Assembly: GCA_031295725.1 (NCBI GenBank)
Contig: JAUMNV010000208.1
Span: forward strand, 1 to 18,978
Direction of reading: 5' to 3'
Source: Collinsella sp.
GTDB lineage: Bacteria > Actinomycetota > Coriobacteriia > Coriobacteriales > Coriobacteriaceae
DNA: 18,978 nucleotides
Below, in pieces: positions 1 through 7,404 of this stretch. The stretch's first letter is position 1, and every line of letters starts with the position of its first letter. Made by a program: the position numbers and the translations under genes. Below the pieces are notes generated by a model. That model was not told where the DNA came from and made no database searches. It saw only the letters and a program-made list of their open reading frames with translations.

Positions 1-18
1 GCCGGAGAGGAGCTCTAG
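1..18 (+). CDS. Transketolase N-terminal subunit, last codons (partial)
   Basis: The first 18 bases read in frame as Ala-Gly-Glu-Glu-Leu and a TAG stop, one base before the ATG of the transketolase C-terminal subunit. In split transketolases the N-terminal (thiamine-diphosphate-binding) subunit gene lies directly upstream of the C-terminal one, so this is very likely its end. The ribosome binding site of the next gene (GGAGAGGAG, 4-12) lies inside these codons, which suggests tight translational coupling. Only five residues are visible, so the identity rests on context. Confidence 0.6.
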   Translation, partial: AGEEL

Positions 19-19
19 G

Positions 20-961
20 ATGGCAGACGTCAAGAAAATCGCCACGCGCGTAAGCTACGGCGAGGCCCTCGTCGAGCTCGCCAACGAGCACGATGACTTT
101 GTGGTCCTCGACGCCGACCTGGCCGCCGCCACGCAGACCGGCAAGTTTAAGGCCGCCTGCCCCGACCGCTTCTTCGATGTGGGCATCGCCGAGAGCAACC
201 TGATGGGTGTTGCCGCCGGTATCGCAACCACCGGCCGCGTCGCCTTCGCGAGCAGCTTTGCCATGTTTGCCGCCGGCCGCGCCTTTGAGCAGGTCCGCAA
301 CTCCATCGGCTATCCGCACCTTAACGTTAAGATCGGTGCCACGCACGCCGGTATCTCGGTGGGCGAGGATGGCGCCACGCACCAGTGCTGCGAGGATATC
401 GCCCTGATGCGTGTCATCCCCGGCATGACCGTGATCGTTCCCGCCGACGACATCGAGGCCCGTGCCGTGACGCGCGCCGCCTACGAGTGCGACGGCCCCG
501 TGTACATGCGCTTCGCCCGTCTGGCCTCGCCGGTTATCAACGACCCCGAGACCTACAAGTTCGAGTTGGGTAAGGGCATTGTCATGCGCGAGGGCTCCGA
601 TGTGACCATCATCGCCTGCGGCCTGATGGTCGGCGAGGCTCTCGAGGCCGCCGAGCAGCTCGCCGCCGATGGCATCGACGCCGAGGTCATCAACATGCAC
701 ACCATCAAGCCCATCGATGCCGACCTGATCGTCAAGAGCGCCACCAAGACCGGCCACGTCGTGACCGTCGAGGAGCACTCTGTGATCGGTGGCCTGGGCA
801 GCGCCGTTGCCGACGTCCTGTGCGAGCAGTGCCCGACGCCGCTCAAGAAGATCGGCGTCAACGACACCTTCGGTGAGTCCGGCCCGGGTGCCGAGCTCCT
901 GCACAAGTACGGCCTGGACGCCGCCAACATCGTGGCGACCACCAAGGAGTTCTTGGCATAA
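20..961 (+). CDS. Transketolase, C-terminal subunit
   Basis: This 313-residue protein is the pyrimidine-binding plus C-terminal half of a two-gene transketolase. With the N-terminal subunit it transfers two-carbon ketol units between pentose-phosphate sugars in the cytoplasm. The stretch DVGIAESNLMGVAAGIA (about residues 53-69) contains the conserved Glu that activates the thiamine diphosphate cofactor, and GATHAGISVGEDGATHQ (about 106-122) is the family substrate/cofactor loop. The C-terminal domain (about residues 180-313) has the usual IDAEVINMHTIKPID segment. About 310 residues is normal for this half; single-chain transketolases are about 660. The start is fixed by GGAGAGGAG just upstream and by the preceding stop one base away. 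A hairpin terminator follows at 1009-1045. The paralogous DXS and PDH E1-beta families share the fold, but the paired-subunit context and length favour transketolase. Confidence 0.93.
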   Translation: MADVKKIATRVSYGEALVELANEHDDFVVLDADLAAATQTGKFKAACPDRFFDVGIAESNLMGVAAGIATTGRVAFASSFAMFAAGRAFEQVRNSIGYPHLNVKIGATHAGISVGEDGATHQCCEDIALMRVIPGMTVIVPADDIEARAVTRAAYECDGPVYMRFARLASPVINDPETYKFELGKGIVMREGSDVTIIACGLMVGEALEAAEQLAADGIDAEVINMHTIKPIDADLIVKSATKTGHVVTVEEHSVIGGLGSAVADVLCEQCPTPLKKIGVNDTFGESGPGAELLHKYGLDAANIVATTKEFLA

Positions 962-1008
962 GGCAGCCATCGCTCAATCGGCAACAAGCCAATCGCATTC
1001 AAATGCAG

Positions 1009-1045
1009 ACAGGGGCGTCCTCAAAGAGGGCGGCCCTGTTTTATA
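1009..1045 (+). terminator. Rho-independent terminator after transketolase
   Basis: ACAGGG (1009-1014) pairs with CCCTGT (1034-1039). After one G-G mismatch the stem continues as CGTCCTC (1016-1022) against GAGGGCG (1026-1032), with an AAA loop and a T-rich tail from 1039. Confidence 0.85.
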
Positions 1046-1182
1046 TTTCAGCTAAATCAGAGCCGCACCAAGCGAGGCATTCTCCGGGAAGAGAGCCCAG
1101 TACAGCAAAGTGCAATTCAGACCCTTCTAACTTTGTATATGCAGCACCCCAAGATAAATGCGGCGGCCCCTTAGTAGCTGCA

Positions 1183-1305
1183 GGCCGGGCACAGGGTTAC
1201 TCTCCAAATCTTTCCGCAGGACGGAGGAGTCCCCGCCGCACGTAGTGCGCAGCGGAGGCTCCGACATGTCCGAGGACGATTTGGAGAGTAACCCTGTGTC
1301 CGGCC
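1183..1305. repeat. Long imperfect palindrome (family A), 123 nt
   Basis: Bases 1183-1210 are complementary to 1278-1305 over 28 consecutive positions with a single G-T wobble (1189/1299). The core arm is CACAGGGTTACTCTCCAAAT (1190-1209). Inside this stem are further pairings: GGAC with GTCC, CGGAG with CTCCG, and an apical CCGC-CGCAC / GTGCG-GCGG hairpin around 1232-1255. The whole segment can fold into one near-continuous hairpin as DNA or RNA. Because it is palindromic, both strands give near-identical short reading frames, which I treat as spurious. It occupies the 447-bp gap between transketolase and ftsE. The rest of that gap (about 1046-1182 and 1306-1397) shows no gene that I can support. 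Confidence 0.9.
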
Positions 1306-1397
1306 GGAGGGACCCAAACACGGCCATGCTTCTTATGTGCAGCAAAGCTAATGCTGCTAAAATACTAAGCGCTCATGTAGTTTAAACGCACGACGAT

Positions 1398-1403
1398 AAG
1401 GAG
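1398..1403 (+). promoter_or_regulatory. Ribosome binding site of ftsE
   Basis: AAGGAG sits five bases before a GTG codon at 1409. No alternative ATG in frame upstream has a comparable site, so this decides the start that includes the long N-terminal extension. Confidence 0.75.
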
Positions 1404-1408
1404 CACCA

Positions 1409-2629
1409 GTGGGTAACCACTTCCGTACCTCCGGTGCGGGCGATGATGCCCCCAAGACGCAGGCAGGCGTCCAGGGCAGTCGTTTCGCCACTCCGGATTC
1501 AGAGGGCCAGCCTGTTGCTCAGGCCCCCGCTCAGCCGGCAGATCAGGCACAGCCGGCATCCGATCCCTTTGCCTACAATCCAACCAGCGATGTCGCGCTT
1601 TCCGGCACGGCGGGTTTTGAGTCCGTTCAGGCCGTGACCGCTCGCGTGGAGCAGCCTCAGGCTGGTGCCGCCACGCCGCAGCCTACCATGGCCGGCATTC
1701 CCGACCCCTTGGCCCCTGCGACGCCGGCTCCTCAGCCTGCGCAGTCCGGTCTCTTTGCCGCTATTCCCGACCCCACGCAGCCTGCTGCCCCGGTGGTCGA
1801 GAGCGATCAGGCCGCCGAGGTCGCAAGCCTCGATAACGCGCTCAACAACCCCGATTTTACGTCGGTGTTTGCGCCCATCGATCCGCAGGCCAGCCGCAAG
1901 AAGATGGCCAAGCAGGCCGGTGTCGAGCCCGTTATCCTTATGGAGCATGTCACCAAGATCTATCCGGCACAGCCCAACAAGCCTGCACTCGACGACATCA
2001 ACATCGAGATCTATCCGGGCGAGTTCGTCTTCCTGGTCGGTCACTCCGGTTCGGGTAAGACCACGCTGCTGTCGACGCTCAACCGCGACGTCAAGCCGAC
2101 GAGCGGCCGCATCCTGGTTGCCGGTCAGGACCTCATGAAGATCAAGAACCGCAAGGTTCCGTTCCTGCGCCGCCAGATTGGCGCCGTGTTCCAGGACTTT
2201 AAGCTTCTGCCGCAAAAGACCGCCTACGAAAACGTGGCGTTTGCCCTGCAGTGCATCGGCAAGCCCAAGGGCGTCATTCGCAGCCAGGTGCCCGAGGTGC
2301 TGCGTCTGGTCGGTCTGGCCGATCAGATGGACTCGCTGCCCGACCAGCTTTCCGGTGGCGAGCAGCAGCGCGTTGCCGTCGCCCGCGCTATGGTCAACCG
2401 TCCGCCGCTGCTGATCTGCGACGAGCCGACTGGCAACCTCGACCCGGCGATCTCGCTGGGCATCATGAAGCTGCTCGAGCGTATTAACCGCACCGGCACC
2501 ACCGTGATCGTCGCCACGCACGACCGCGAGATGGTCGATAGCATGCACCGTCGCGTGATCGCCCTTGAGGGCGGCCACGTTATCCGCGACCAGGAGAGGG
2601 GAGGTTACGGCAACTATGGCACCAACTAA
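1409..2629 (+). CDS. ftsE: Cell division ATP-binding protein FtsE with long N-terminal extension
   Basis: FtsE is the ATPase of the FtsEX complex, which sits at the division septum and activates peptidoglycan hydrolases. The 406-residue product has a typical ABC ATPase from about residue 174 to 398: Walker A GHSGSGKTT (211-219), Q-loop Gln at about 262, signature LSGGEQ (314-319), Walker B LLICDEP followed by TGNLD (334-344) and the switch His at about 371. FtsE is normally about 220-230 residues. Residues 1-170 are extra, very rich in Pro, Ala and Gln, with no visible fold or signal peptide. The GTG start has a good ribosome site (1398-1403). The extension is in the same frame with no stop and keeps GC-rich third positions, so it looks translated. 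The gene overlaps ftsX by 14 bases, indicating co-translation. Confidence 0.93.
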   Translation: MGNHFRTSGAGDDAPKTQAGVQGSRFATPDSEGQPVAQAPAQPADQAQPASDPFAYNPTSDVALSGTAGFESVQAVTARVEQPQAGAATPQPTMAGIPDPLAPATPAPQPAQSGLFAAIPDPTQPAAPVVESDQAAEVASLDNALNNPDFTSVFAPIDPQASRKKMAKQAGVEPVILMEHVTKIYPAQPNKPALDDINIEIYPGEFVFLVGHSGSGKTTLLSTLNRDVKPTSGRILVAGQDLMKIKNRKVPFLRRQIGAVFQDFKLLPQKTAYENVAFALQCIGKPKGVIRSQVPEVLRLVGLADQMDSLPDQLSGGEQQRVAVARAMVNRPPLLICDEPTGNLDPAISLGIMKLLERINRTGTTVIVATHDREMVDSMHRRVIALEGGHVIRDQERGGYGNYGTN

Positions 2630-3536
2630 CGTGGGCTACTCCTTCAAAGAGGCAATCAGCCACTTCTTCCGTAACTGGACTACCTCGCTCGGCGCCGTCA
2701 TCACGATCTTCCTTTCGCTGTTTATCATCGGCCTGTTTATCATGGGCTCCGCGATGCTGAACTCCGTGATCGGCACCGTCGAGGATCAGGTTGTCATCAA
2801 CGCGTTCATTAGCGATGACGCCGATCAGGCCGATGTTCAGGCTTTTGAGGCCGAGCTTAAGACGTGGAATAACGTCAAGTCCGTGACCTATAAGGACAAA
2901 GACGACGCACTGGCCGAGTACACGAGCAAGATGTCGGGCAACGCCGACGCCACCATGAGCGCGCTCGATGGCCAGAACCCGCTGCCGGCTTCGTTTGCAA
3001 TTGAGATGGACGATCCGTCCAAGGTCGAGAGCACGGCAGAGAAGCTCAAGAAGGATGCCGATTTCCAGAAGATCGCGGATGACGGCGACGTCAACGCGAG
3101 CGTGCTGTACGGCCAGGAGGAAGTGAGCCGCCTGTTCCAGGTGACCAACTACATCCGCATCGCCGCCGTGGTGCTCGTTGGCCTTCTGACCTTTATCGCA
3201 TTCATCTTCATCAATAACACGATTCGCCTGTCCATTACGGCGCGTCGTCGTGAGATTGCGATTATGCGTCTGGTCGGCGCCAGCAACGGCTTCATTCGCG
3301 GCCCGTTTATCACCGAGGGCGTGCTGCAGGCTATTTTGGGCTCGCTGCTTTCCATCGGCGTTCTGGAGCTGCTGCGCAATCTGATGATTCCGCGTCTGCA
3401 GGAGAGCATCGGCTGGATGTCGTTTGCCCTGCCGATGCAGTACTACCTGGTGACCTATGCTGCGCTGATTCTGGTCGGCGTGATTATCGGTCTCTTTGGT
3501 TCTGCCATCGCCATGCGCCGCTACCTGCGCGTGTAA
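2616..3536 (+). CDS. ftsX: Cell division membrane protein FtsX
   Basis: FtsX is the membrane partner of FtsE and links cytoplasmic ATP hydrolysis to extracellular cell-wall hydrolases. I chose the ATG at 2616 (306 residues) because GGGGAGG (2598-2604) precedes it and it gives the usual FtsX N-terminus. Upstream in-frame starts lie deep in ftsE. Predicted membrane segments are at about residues 24-48, 180-202, 228-252 and 278-300. A soluble extracellular domain lies between the first and second (about 50-178), the standard FtsX layout. The RRREIAIMRLVGAS stretch (about 210-223) is the conserved cytoplasmic loop of the FtsX/MacB family. No hydrolase partner gene (PcsB/CwlO/RipC type) lies next to it. 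A terminator follows at 3561. Confidence 0.93.
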   Translation: MAPTNVGYSFKEAISHFFRNWTTSLGAVITIFLSLFIIGLFIMGSAMLNSVIGTVEDQVVINAFISDDADQADVQAFEAELKTWNNVKSVTYKDKDDALAEYTSKMSGNADATMSALDGQNPLPASFAIEMDDPSKVESTAEKLKKDADFQKIADDGDVNASVLYGQEEVSRLFQVTNYIRIAAVVLVGLLTFIAFIFINNTIRLSITARRREIAIMRLVGASNGFIRGPFITEGVLQAILGSLLSIGVLELLRNLMIPRLQESIGWMSFALPMQYYLVTYAALILVGVIIGLFGSAIAMRRYLRV

Positions 3537-3560
3537 GCATGCCTGGAATTCACCCCTTCC

Positions 3561-3594
3561 AACGGGTCGTCTCTTATGGGGCGGCCCGTTTTTT
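3561..3594 (+). terminator. Rho-independent terminator after ftsX
   Basis: AACGGGTCGTCTC (3561-3573) pairs with the segment 3578-3590 (ending GGCCCGTT), with a TTAT loop, and is followed by a run of six T (3589-3594). Confidence 0.92.
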
Positions 3595-3670
3595 GATCCC
3601 TAGGGGACGAAGGAAAGCGAATCATTTGGGTAGACTCTTTGGAGTTCGCAATCGATAGTTAGGAGGCGCC

Positions 3671-5806
3671 ATGGGGCGCAATAACAAGCATAAGCGTGGA
3701 GCTCGCAATAAGCGCGGGCCGGTGCGCAGCGAACGCCGTCCGAGCCTGACCGGGCGCGTGCAGCTCCATGAGCACAGTGCCTACGTTGTAACCGAAAACG
3801 GCGACTACAAGATCATGGGCCGCGGTAAGCGCGAGATTATGGATGGCGATACCGTTGCCGTGAGCATTAAGAACAGCCCGCACGGTGAGCGGCGCGCCGT
3901 GATCGAAGGCGTGGTTGAGCGCGCAGCCATAAGCGTGGTGGGTACGTACCAGACCGCCGGTCCGCTCGGTGTGATCGAGCCGCTCGATTCGCGTCTGAAG
4001 GCCGACTTCTTCATTCTGCCCGAGGATACCTCGGCGGATCGTCTGGGCGTCCACCCGGGTGATGCCGTTGTCGCGCGCATTTTGACCTACCCGACGCGCC
4101 TGGAATCGGGCACCGTGACGATCGAACGCCGCATTGGCGGAGATGACGCGCCCGATTTGGGCGTTCAATATGTGATGGCGCGTTACGGCTATACCGATAG
4201 CTATCCCGAGGCCGCGCTGGACGAGGCCGAGGGGCTTTCGCTCGATGTGTCCGCGGCGCTTAAGGACCCGCTCCGCCGCGATCTGCGCGACCGCTTTGTC
4301 ATCACGATCGACCCAGTCGACGCGCGCGACTTTGACGATGCCATTTCGTTGGAGCGCACGCCCGAGGGTGGCTACAAGCTGGGTGTGCATATCGCCGACG
4401 TTTCACACTATGTGGCTTGGGACGGGCATATCGATCTTGAGGCTCGTCATCGTACAACATCGGTGTATCTGGCCGATCGCGTGCTTCCCATGCTGCCCAA
4501 ACGCCTGTCCTGTGACCTGTGCTCGCTTCGCCCTGACGAGGACCGTCTTGCGTTTACCGTCGATATCGAGCTCGATGCGCAGGGTCGCGTGCGGCATTAC
4601 GATCCGTATCCCAGCGTGATTCGCTCGCGTGTGCGTATGGACTATGACGGCGCCGAGGCGCTGCTGGTACGTGCCGGCGCGGTGGAGTATTCGGTGCTGG
4701 AGGGTGCGGCCGAGGATGTTGCGGCTGCTGAGGCCTCGCGCGAGGAAGCGCTTGAGCGCGGTCTTGCGTGCGAGGAGGCCGCCCGCGGCTACAACGTCGA
4801 CCTCGGCGATTTCCTTGTCGCCGCCAACGAACTCGCCGAACTTCGCCGTCGTATTCGTCGCGCCCGCGGCTCAGTCGATTTTGACACGGCCGAGATTCGC
4901 GCTCTATTGGATGAGGACGGAGTGCCCGTGCAGATTGTGGCGCGTGAGCGTTCGTGTGCCACGTCGCTTATCGAGGAAGCCATGCTGCTCGCCAACGAGT
5001 GCGTTGCAGAGTGGCTGGCAGACCGTGATATCGAGGCCTGCTATCGCGTGCATGAGGATCCGAGCCCCGATAGCCTGCACGGTGCCGCCGTTGCGCTGGC
5101 GCAGCTAGGCATCATCGACGATCGCCGTGCTGCCGGTATTGCCCTGGGGAGCCCCGATGAGCTGCAGGCTGCAGTCGATGCTGCCGCCGGTACGGCCAAC
5201 GCACCGCTCGTCAACACGCTGCTTCTGCGCAGCATGCAGCGCGCGCTGTACAAGCCGCGCAACGAGGGCCACTTTGCGCTCGCCGCGCCGTGCTACTGTC
5301 ACTTTACGAGTCCCATCCGTCGCTACCCCGATCTGGTGGTGCACCGCGTGCTCAAACTGCAGTTGGCCTATGAGCGGCTCGGCGGCAAGGACGCCTTGGT
5401 CCGTACGCCGCGGCTGATCGGCAAGGGGCGCGAGTCGCTGCCGCGCATTCTGCCGCAGATCTGCCGCGCATGCAGCGATGCCGAGCGCGCGGCAGATGCC
5501 GCCAGCCATGCGACGCAAAAGATCAAGATTGCCCAGTACTATGAGGACCGTCTGGGCGAGCGCTATGCCGGAACCGTCTCGTGGGTTAGCAGCATGGGCC
5601 TCTTTGTGCGCTTGGACCTAACGCAGGTCGAAGGCTTGGTTTCGATCAAGAGCCTGGGCAACGAGTGGTTCGAGTTTGACGAGGACGCGCTTACGCTGAC
5701 GGGCGCCGACACGGGGACTCGCTATGAACTGGGTCAGCGCGTGATTATCGAGGTCTCGCGCGTCAATACCACGCGGGGGCACTTGGACTTTAAGCTTATC
5801 CATTAG
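3671..5806 (+). CDS. rnr: Ribonuclease R (RNB/S1 exoribonuclease)
   Basis: A 711-residue 3'-5' exoribonuclease that degrades structured RNA and, with SmpB/tmRNA, faulty mRNA. Order of domains: a short basic N-terminus (1-22, many Lys/Arg), two cold-shock-like OB domains (about 24-160), the RNB catalytic domain (about 200-600) and a C-terminal S1 domain (about 628-711, GTVSWVSSMGLFVRLD). The metal-binding Asp cluster is intact as IDPVDARDFDD (D214, D220, D222, D223), equivalent to the E. coli RNase R catalytic Asp set. The TSPIRRYPDLVVHR motif of the RNB domain is present. It is shorter than E. coli RNase R (about 813) mainly because the N-terminal helix-turn-helix is missing. AGGAGG four bases before the ATG fixes the start. 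Hairpin terminators bracket the gene, so it is probably transcribed alone. smpB, its usual neighbour in many Gram-positives, is 8.6 kb away. Confidence 0.94.
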   Translation: MGRNNKHKRGARNKRGPVRSERRPSLTGRVQLHEHSAYVVTENGDYKIMGRGKREIMDGDTVAVSIKNSPHGERRAVIEGVVERAAISVVGTYQTAGPLGVIEPLDSRLKADFFILPEDTSADRLGVHPGDAVVARILTYPTRLESGTVTIERRIGGDDAPDLGVQYVMARYGYTDSYPEAALDEAEGLSLDVSAALKDPLRRDLRDRFVITIDPVDARDFDDAISLERTPEGGYKLGVHIADVSHYVAWDGHIDLEARHRTTSVYLADRVLPMLPKRLSCDLCSLRPDEDRLAFTVDIELDAQGRVRHYDPYPSVIRSRVRMDYDGAEALLVRAGAVEYSVLEGAAEDVAAAEASREEALERGLACEEAARGYNVDLGDFLVAANELAELRRRIRRARGSVDFDTAEIRALLDEDGVPVQIVARERSCATSLIEEAMLLANECVAEWLADRDIEACYRVHEDPSPDSLHGAAVALAQLGIIDDRRAAGIALGSPDELQAAVDAAAGTANAPLVNTLLLRSMQRALYKPRNEGHFALAAPCYCHFTSPIRRYPDLVVHRVLKLQLAYERLGGKDALVRTPRLIGKGRESLPRILPQICRACSDAERAADAASHATQKIKIAQYYEDRLGERYAGTVSWVSSMGLFVRLDLTQVEGLVSIKSLGNEWFEFDEDALTLTGADTGTRYELGQRVIIEVSRVNTTRGHLDFKLIH

Positions 5807-5831
5807 CTAAATCCCGACTCGTGGCGAGAGA

Positions 5832-5863
5832 GCGGAGGGCGGTCTTTCGGGGCCGCCCTCCGC
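5832..5863 (+). terminator. Probable terminator after rnr
   Basis: GCGGAGGGCGG (5832-5842) is perfectly complementary to CCGCCCTCCGC (5853-5863), with a TCTTTCGGGG loop region. The tail (ATTTGAAT) is only moderately T-rich, so termination may be partial. Confidence 0.75.
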
Positions 5864-5904
5864 ATTTGAATAGTGGCTACCTTGCCGTCTGCTCGGCCGC
5901 CCGC

Positions 5905-5964
5905 TTACCTGCTATTTGAGAGGTAAAACCTACCAAAATAAACCTGTCCCTTTTGGCAGGTTTA
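5905..5964. promoter_or_regulatory. Cluster of dyad half-sites, possible resolution site or operator
   Basis: Five copies of an (A/T)AACCT-like half-site lie within 60 bp directly upstream of the serine recombinase gene: TTACCT at 5905, AGGTAA at 5921, AAACCT at 5926, AAACCT at 5940 and AGGTTT at 5958. They form a 22-bp dyad (5905-5926) and a 26-bp dyad (TAAACCTG...CAGGTTTA, 5939-5964). An overlapping alternative pairs 5926-5938 with 5951-5963 in 12 of 13 positions. Serine resolvases commonly bind paired 12-bp half-sites beside their own gene, so this may be the res or autoregulatory site. It could also act as an RNA hairpin in the leader. Confidence 0.45.
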
Positions 5965-5982
5965 CAAGAAAGCGGGGATGAG

Positions 5983-6588
5983 ATGGCGACGGTGTACGGG
6001 TATGCGCGGGTGAGTTCGCGCGATCAGAATCTGAATCGGCAGCTGGATGCGCTGGGCGCCTATGGCGTGGGCTCGGCGAATATTTATGCCGACCATGCGA
6101 GCGGCAAGGACTTCGATCGACCGCGTTATCGCGAGCTGCTGCACGTCCTGGGAGACGGGGACGTGCTGGTGGTGCTTTCTATCGACCGACTTGGCCGTAA
6201 TTACTCCGAGATTCTTGAGGAATGGCGACGCATTACCAAGGAGCTTGGGGTTGCCATTGTGGTGTTGGACATGCCATTGCTTGACACGCGCGCTAGGGCC
6301 AGCGGCGCGCCGGATGTGACCAACGTCCTGATTGCCGATATTGTGCTGCAACTGCTGAGCTACGTGGCGCAGGTGGAGCGCGAGAATATCCATCGGCGCC
6401 AGGCGGAGGGAATTGCAGCGGCGCGGGCGCGAGGGGTTCGTTTCGGTCGACCTCGCAAGCCGTGCCCTCCTCAGTTTGAGCTGGTGCGCGATAGCTATGA
6501 GGCAGGCGATATTACCCGCAGCCAGGCAGCAAAATGCCTGGGCGTGTGCGTGGGGACGTTCGATCGCTGGATGCGCGAGGCGGGGTAG
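5983..6588 (+). CDS. Small serine recombinase (resolvase/invertase family)
   Basis: A 201-residue site-specific serine recombinase. The resolvase catalytic domain covers about residues 3-140: YARVSSRDQN holds the nucleophile Ser11, SIDRLGRNYSEI (about 66-77) holds the active-site Arg pair, and the long dimerisation helix runs through QVERENIHRRQAEG (about 130-143). A C-terminal helix-turn-helix (about 163-200, SQAAKCLGVCVGTFDRWM) follows a GRPRKP minor-groove arm, as in Hin/Tn3-type enzymes. The length matches these families (about 185-200). I chose the ATG at 5983 because MATVYGYARVS is the normal N-terminus and GGGGA precedes it. The in-frame TTG at 5953 lies inside the upstream dyad. No transposase, invertible segment or terminal repeats of a complete element are visible. 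The target is unknown; it may be a chromosomal remnant or a solitary invertase. Confidence 0.9.
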   Translation: MATVYGYARVSSRDQNLNRQLDALGAYGVGSANIYADHASGKDFDRPRYRELLHVLGDGDVLVVLSIDRLGRNYSEILEEWRRITKELGVAIVVLDMPLLDTRARASGAPDVTNVLIADIVLQLLSYVAQVERENIHRRQAEGIAAARARGVRFGRPRKPCPPQFELVRDSYEAGDITRSQAAKCLGVCVGTFDRWMREAG

Positions 6589-6680
6589 GGGTTTGCGTCG
6601 CTTTGTCGCTTCCTGTTGCGATTCAAATTTTGATACGGTGACGATGCCATTTGGGGCTACACTCGCTGATATTCAAAAAA

Positions 6681-6685
6681 GGAGG
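6681..6685 (+). promoter_or_regulatory. Ribosome binding site deciding a TTG start
   Basis: AAAAAAGGAGG ends at 6685, seven bases before TTG at 6693. An in-frame ATG at 6651 lies upstream of this site and lacks one of its own, so the TTG is the more likely start of the VanZ-like gene. Confidence 0.7.
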
Positions 6686-6692
6686 TTGGCCC

Positions 6693-7274
6693 TTGGCGCG
6701 CGTAAAACAAATAATCGGATGGACCGCGATCGTTCTGTTCGCTGCAACGCTGGCGGGCATCTGGGTGCTGACGGAGCAAAACGCGGTGCAGACGTCGTTG
6801 CTGAGCGAGTCCACCGCGCGTGTGGTGGAGGGTCAGGCTATGGGCGTTCAGGCTGCCGATGCCACGGGTGAAGCCCAGACGGAGAACGGAATGACCGGGG
6901 GCGCCGATTCGGCTGCCTCGAATGTCCGGTCTGGCCGACTTGCTTCCATTCGCATGTGGGTGGGCACAAACGTCCGTCGCGTTGCCCATACCGTAGAGTT
7001 TTTCTTCGTCGGATTATTCGCCTCCGTGGTCGTGGTTTGCCTTTCCAGGCATCCGTGGAGCGTATGTTCCCGTTGCGTGCCCGTATTGCTCTTTTGCGCC
7101 GCCTGCTCCGTTGGCGATCAGGTGCATAAGATCTTTGTTCCCGGCAGGCATTTCGACGTTATCGATTTAGGATTCGATGCTGCGGGCTATGTCACCGCCA
7201 TGCTGTTGGTATTGCTGGCAGCGGCGTTGGTGCGCCATGCGACTCGGCCGATCGGCGCCCATGCGAGGCGCTAG
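6693..7274 (+). CDS. VanZ-like membrane protein
   Basis: A 193-residue membrane protein with the VanZ-family signature. RRVAHTVEFFFVGLFA (about 95-110) matches the family R-K-x-A-H-x-x-E-[FY] motif, and DQVHKIFVPGRHFDVIDLGFDAAG (two adjoining pieces, about 142-165) matches the D-Q-x-H-Q-x-F-x-P-G-R and D-x-x-x-D-x-x-G motifs. Membrane segments are visible at about 7-27, 101-118, 128-141 and 163-182. Residues about 30-90 form an extra Ala/Gly/Gln-rich loop between the first and second segments, longer than usual for the family. VanZ of enterococci gives low-level teicoplanin resistance; most chromosomal relatives have no assigned function. The TTG start is set by GGAGG at 6681-6685. It lies 104 bases after the recombinase and ends before a strong terminator. 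Confidence 0.8.
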   Translation: MARVKQIIGWTAIVLFAATLAGIWVLTEQNAVQTSLLSESTARVVEGQAMGVQAADATGEAQTENGMTGGADSAASNVRSGRLASIRMWVGTNVRRVAHTVEFFFVGLFASVVVVCLSRHPWSVCSRCVPVLLFCAACSVGDQVHKIFVPGRHFDVIDLGFDAAGYVTAMLLVLLAAALVRHATRPIGAHARR

Positions 7275-7355
7275 CCGGTAACAAACCCGTTTCTGATAAT
7301 GCAACCTCGTTGAATTATTTTGTGTCGCGCGTATTTCCGAGCGGTCGGATTTGAG

Positions 7356-7383
7356 GGGCGAGCGGTAGAACGCTCGCCCTTTG
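7356..7383 (+). terminator. Rho-independent terminator after the VanZ-like gene
   Basis: GGGCGAGCG (7356-7364) pairs perfectly with CGCTCGCCC (7371-7379), with a six-base loop, followed by TTT. Confidence 0.8.
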
Positions 7384-7404
7384 TGCGCCACGATGCGGCA
7401 CAAT

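Noticed and set aside
1127..1385. Small proteins on both strands across the family A palindrome
   Set aside because: The two strands give near-identical peptides only because the DNA is palindromic; there is no ribosome site or codon bias supporting translation.
1499..2578. 359-residue minus-strand reading frame opposite ftsE
   Set aside because: Shadow of the GC-rich third codon positions of ftsE, whose ABC motifs are intact.
5807..7274. Complete transposon or integrative element around the serine recombinase
   Set aside because: No transposase, terminal inverted repeats or target duplication bounding the recombinase and VanZ-like genes were found.
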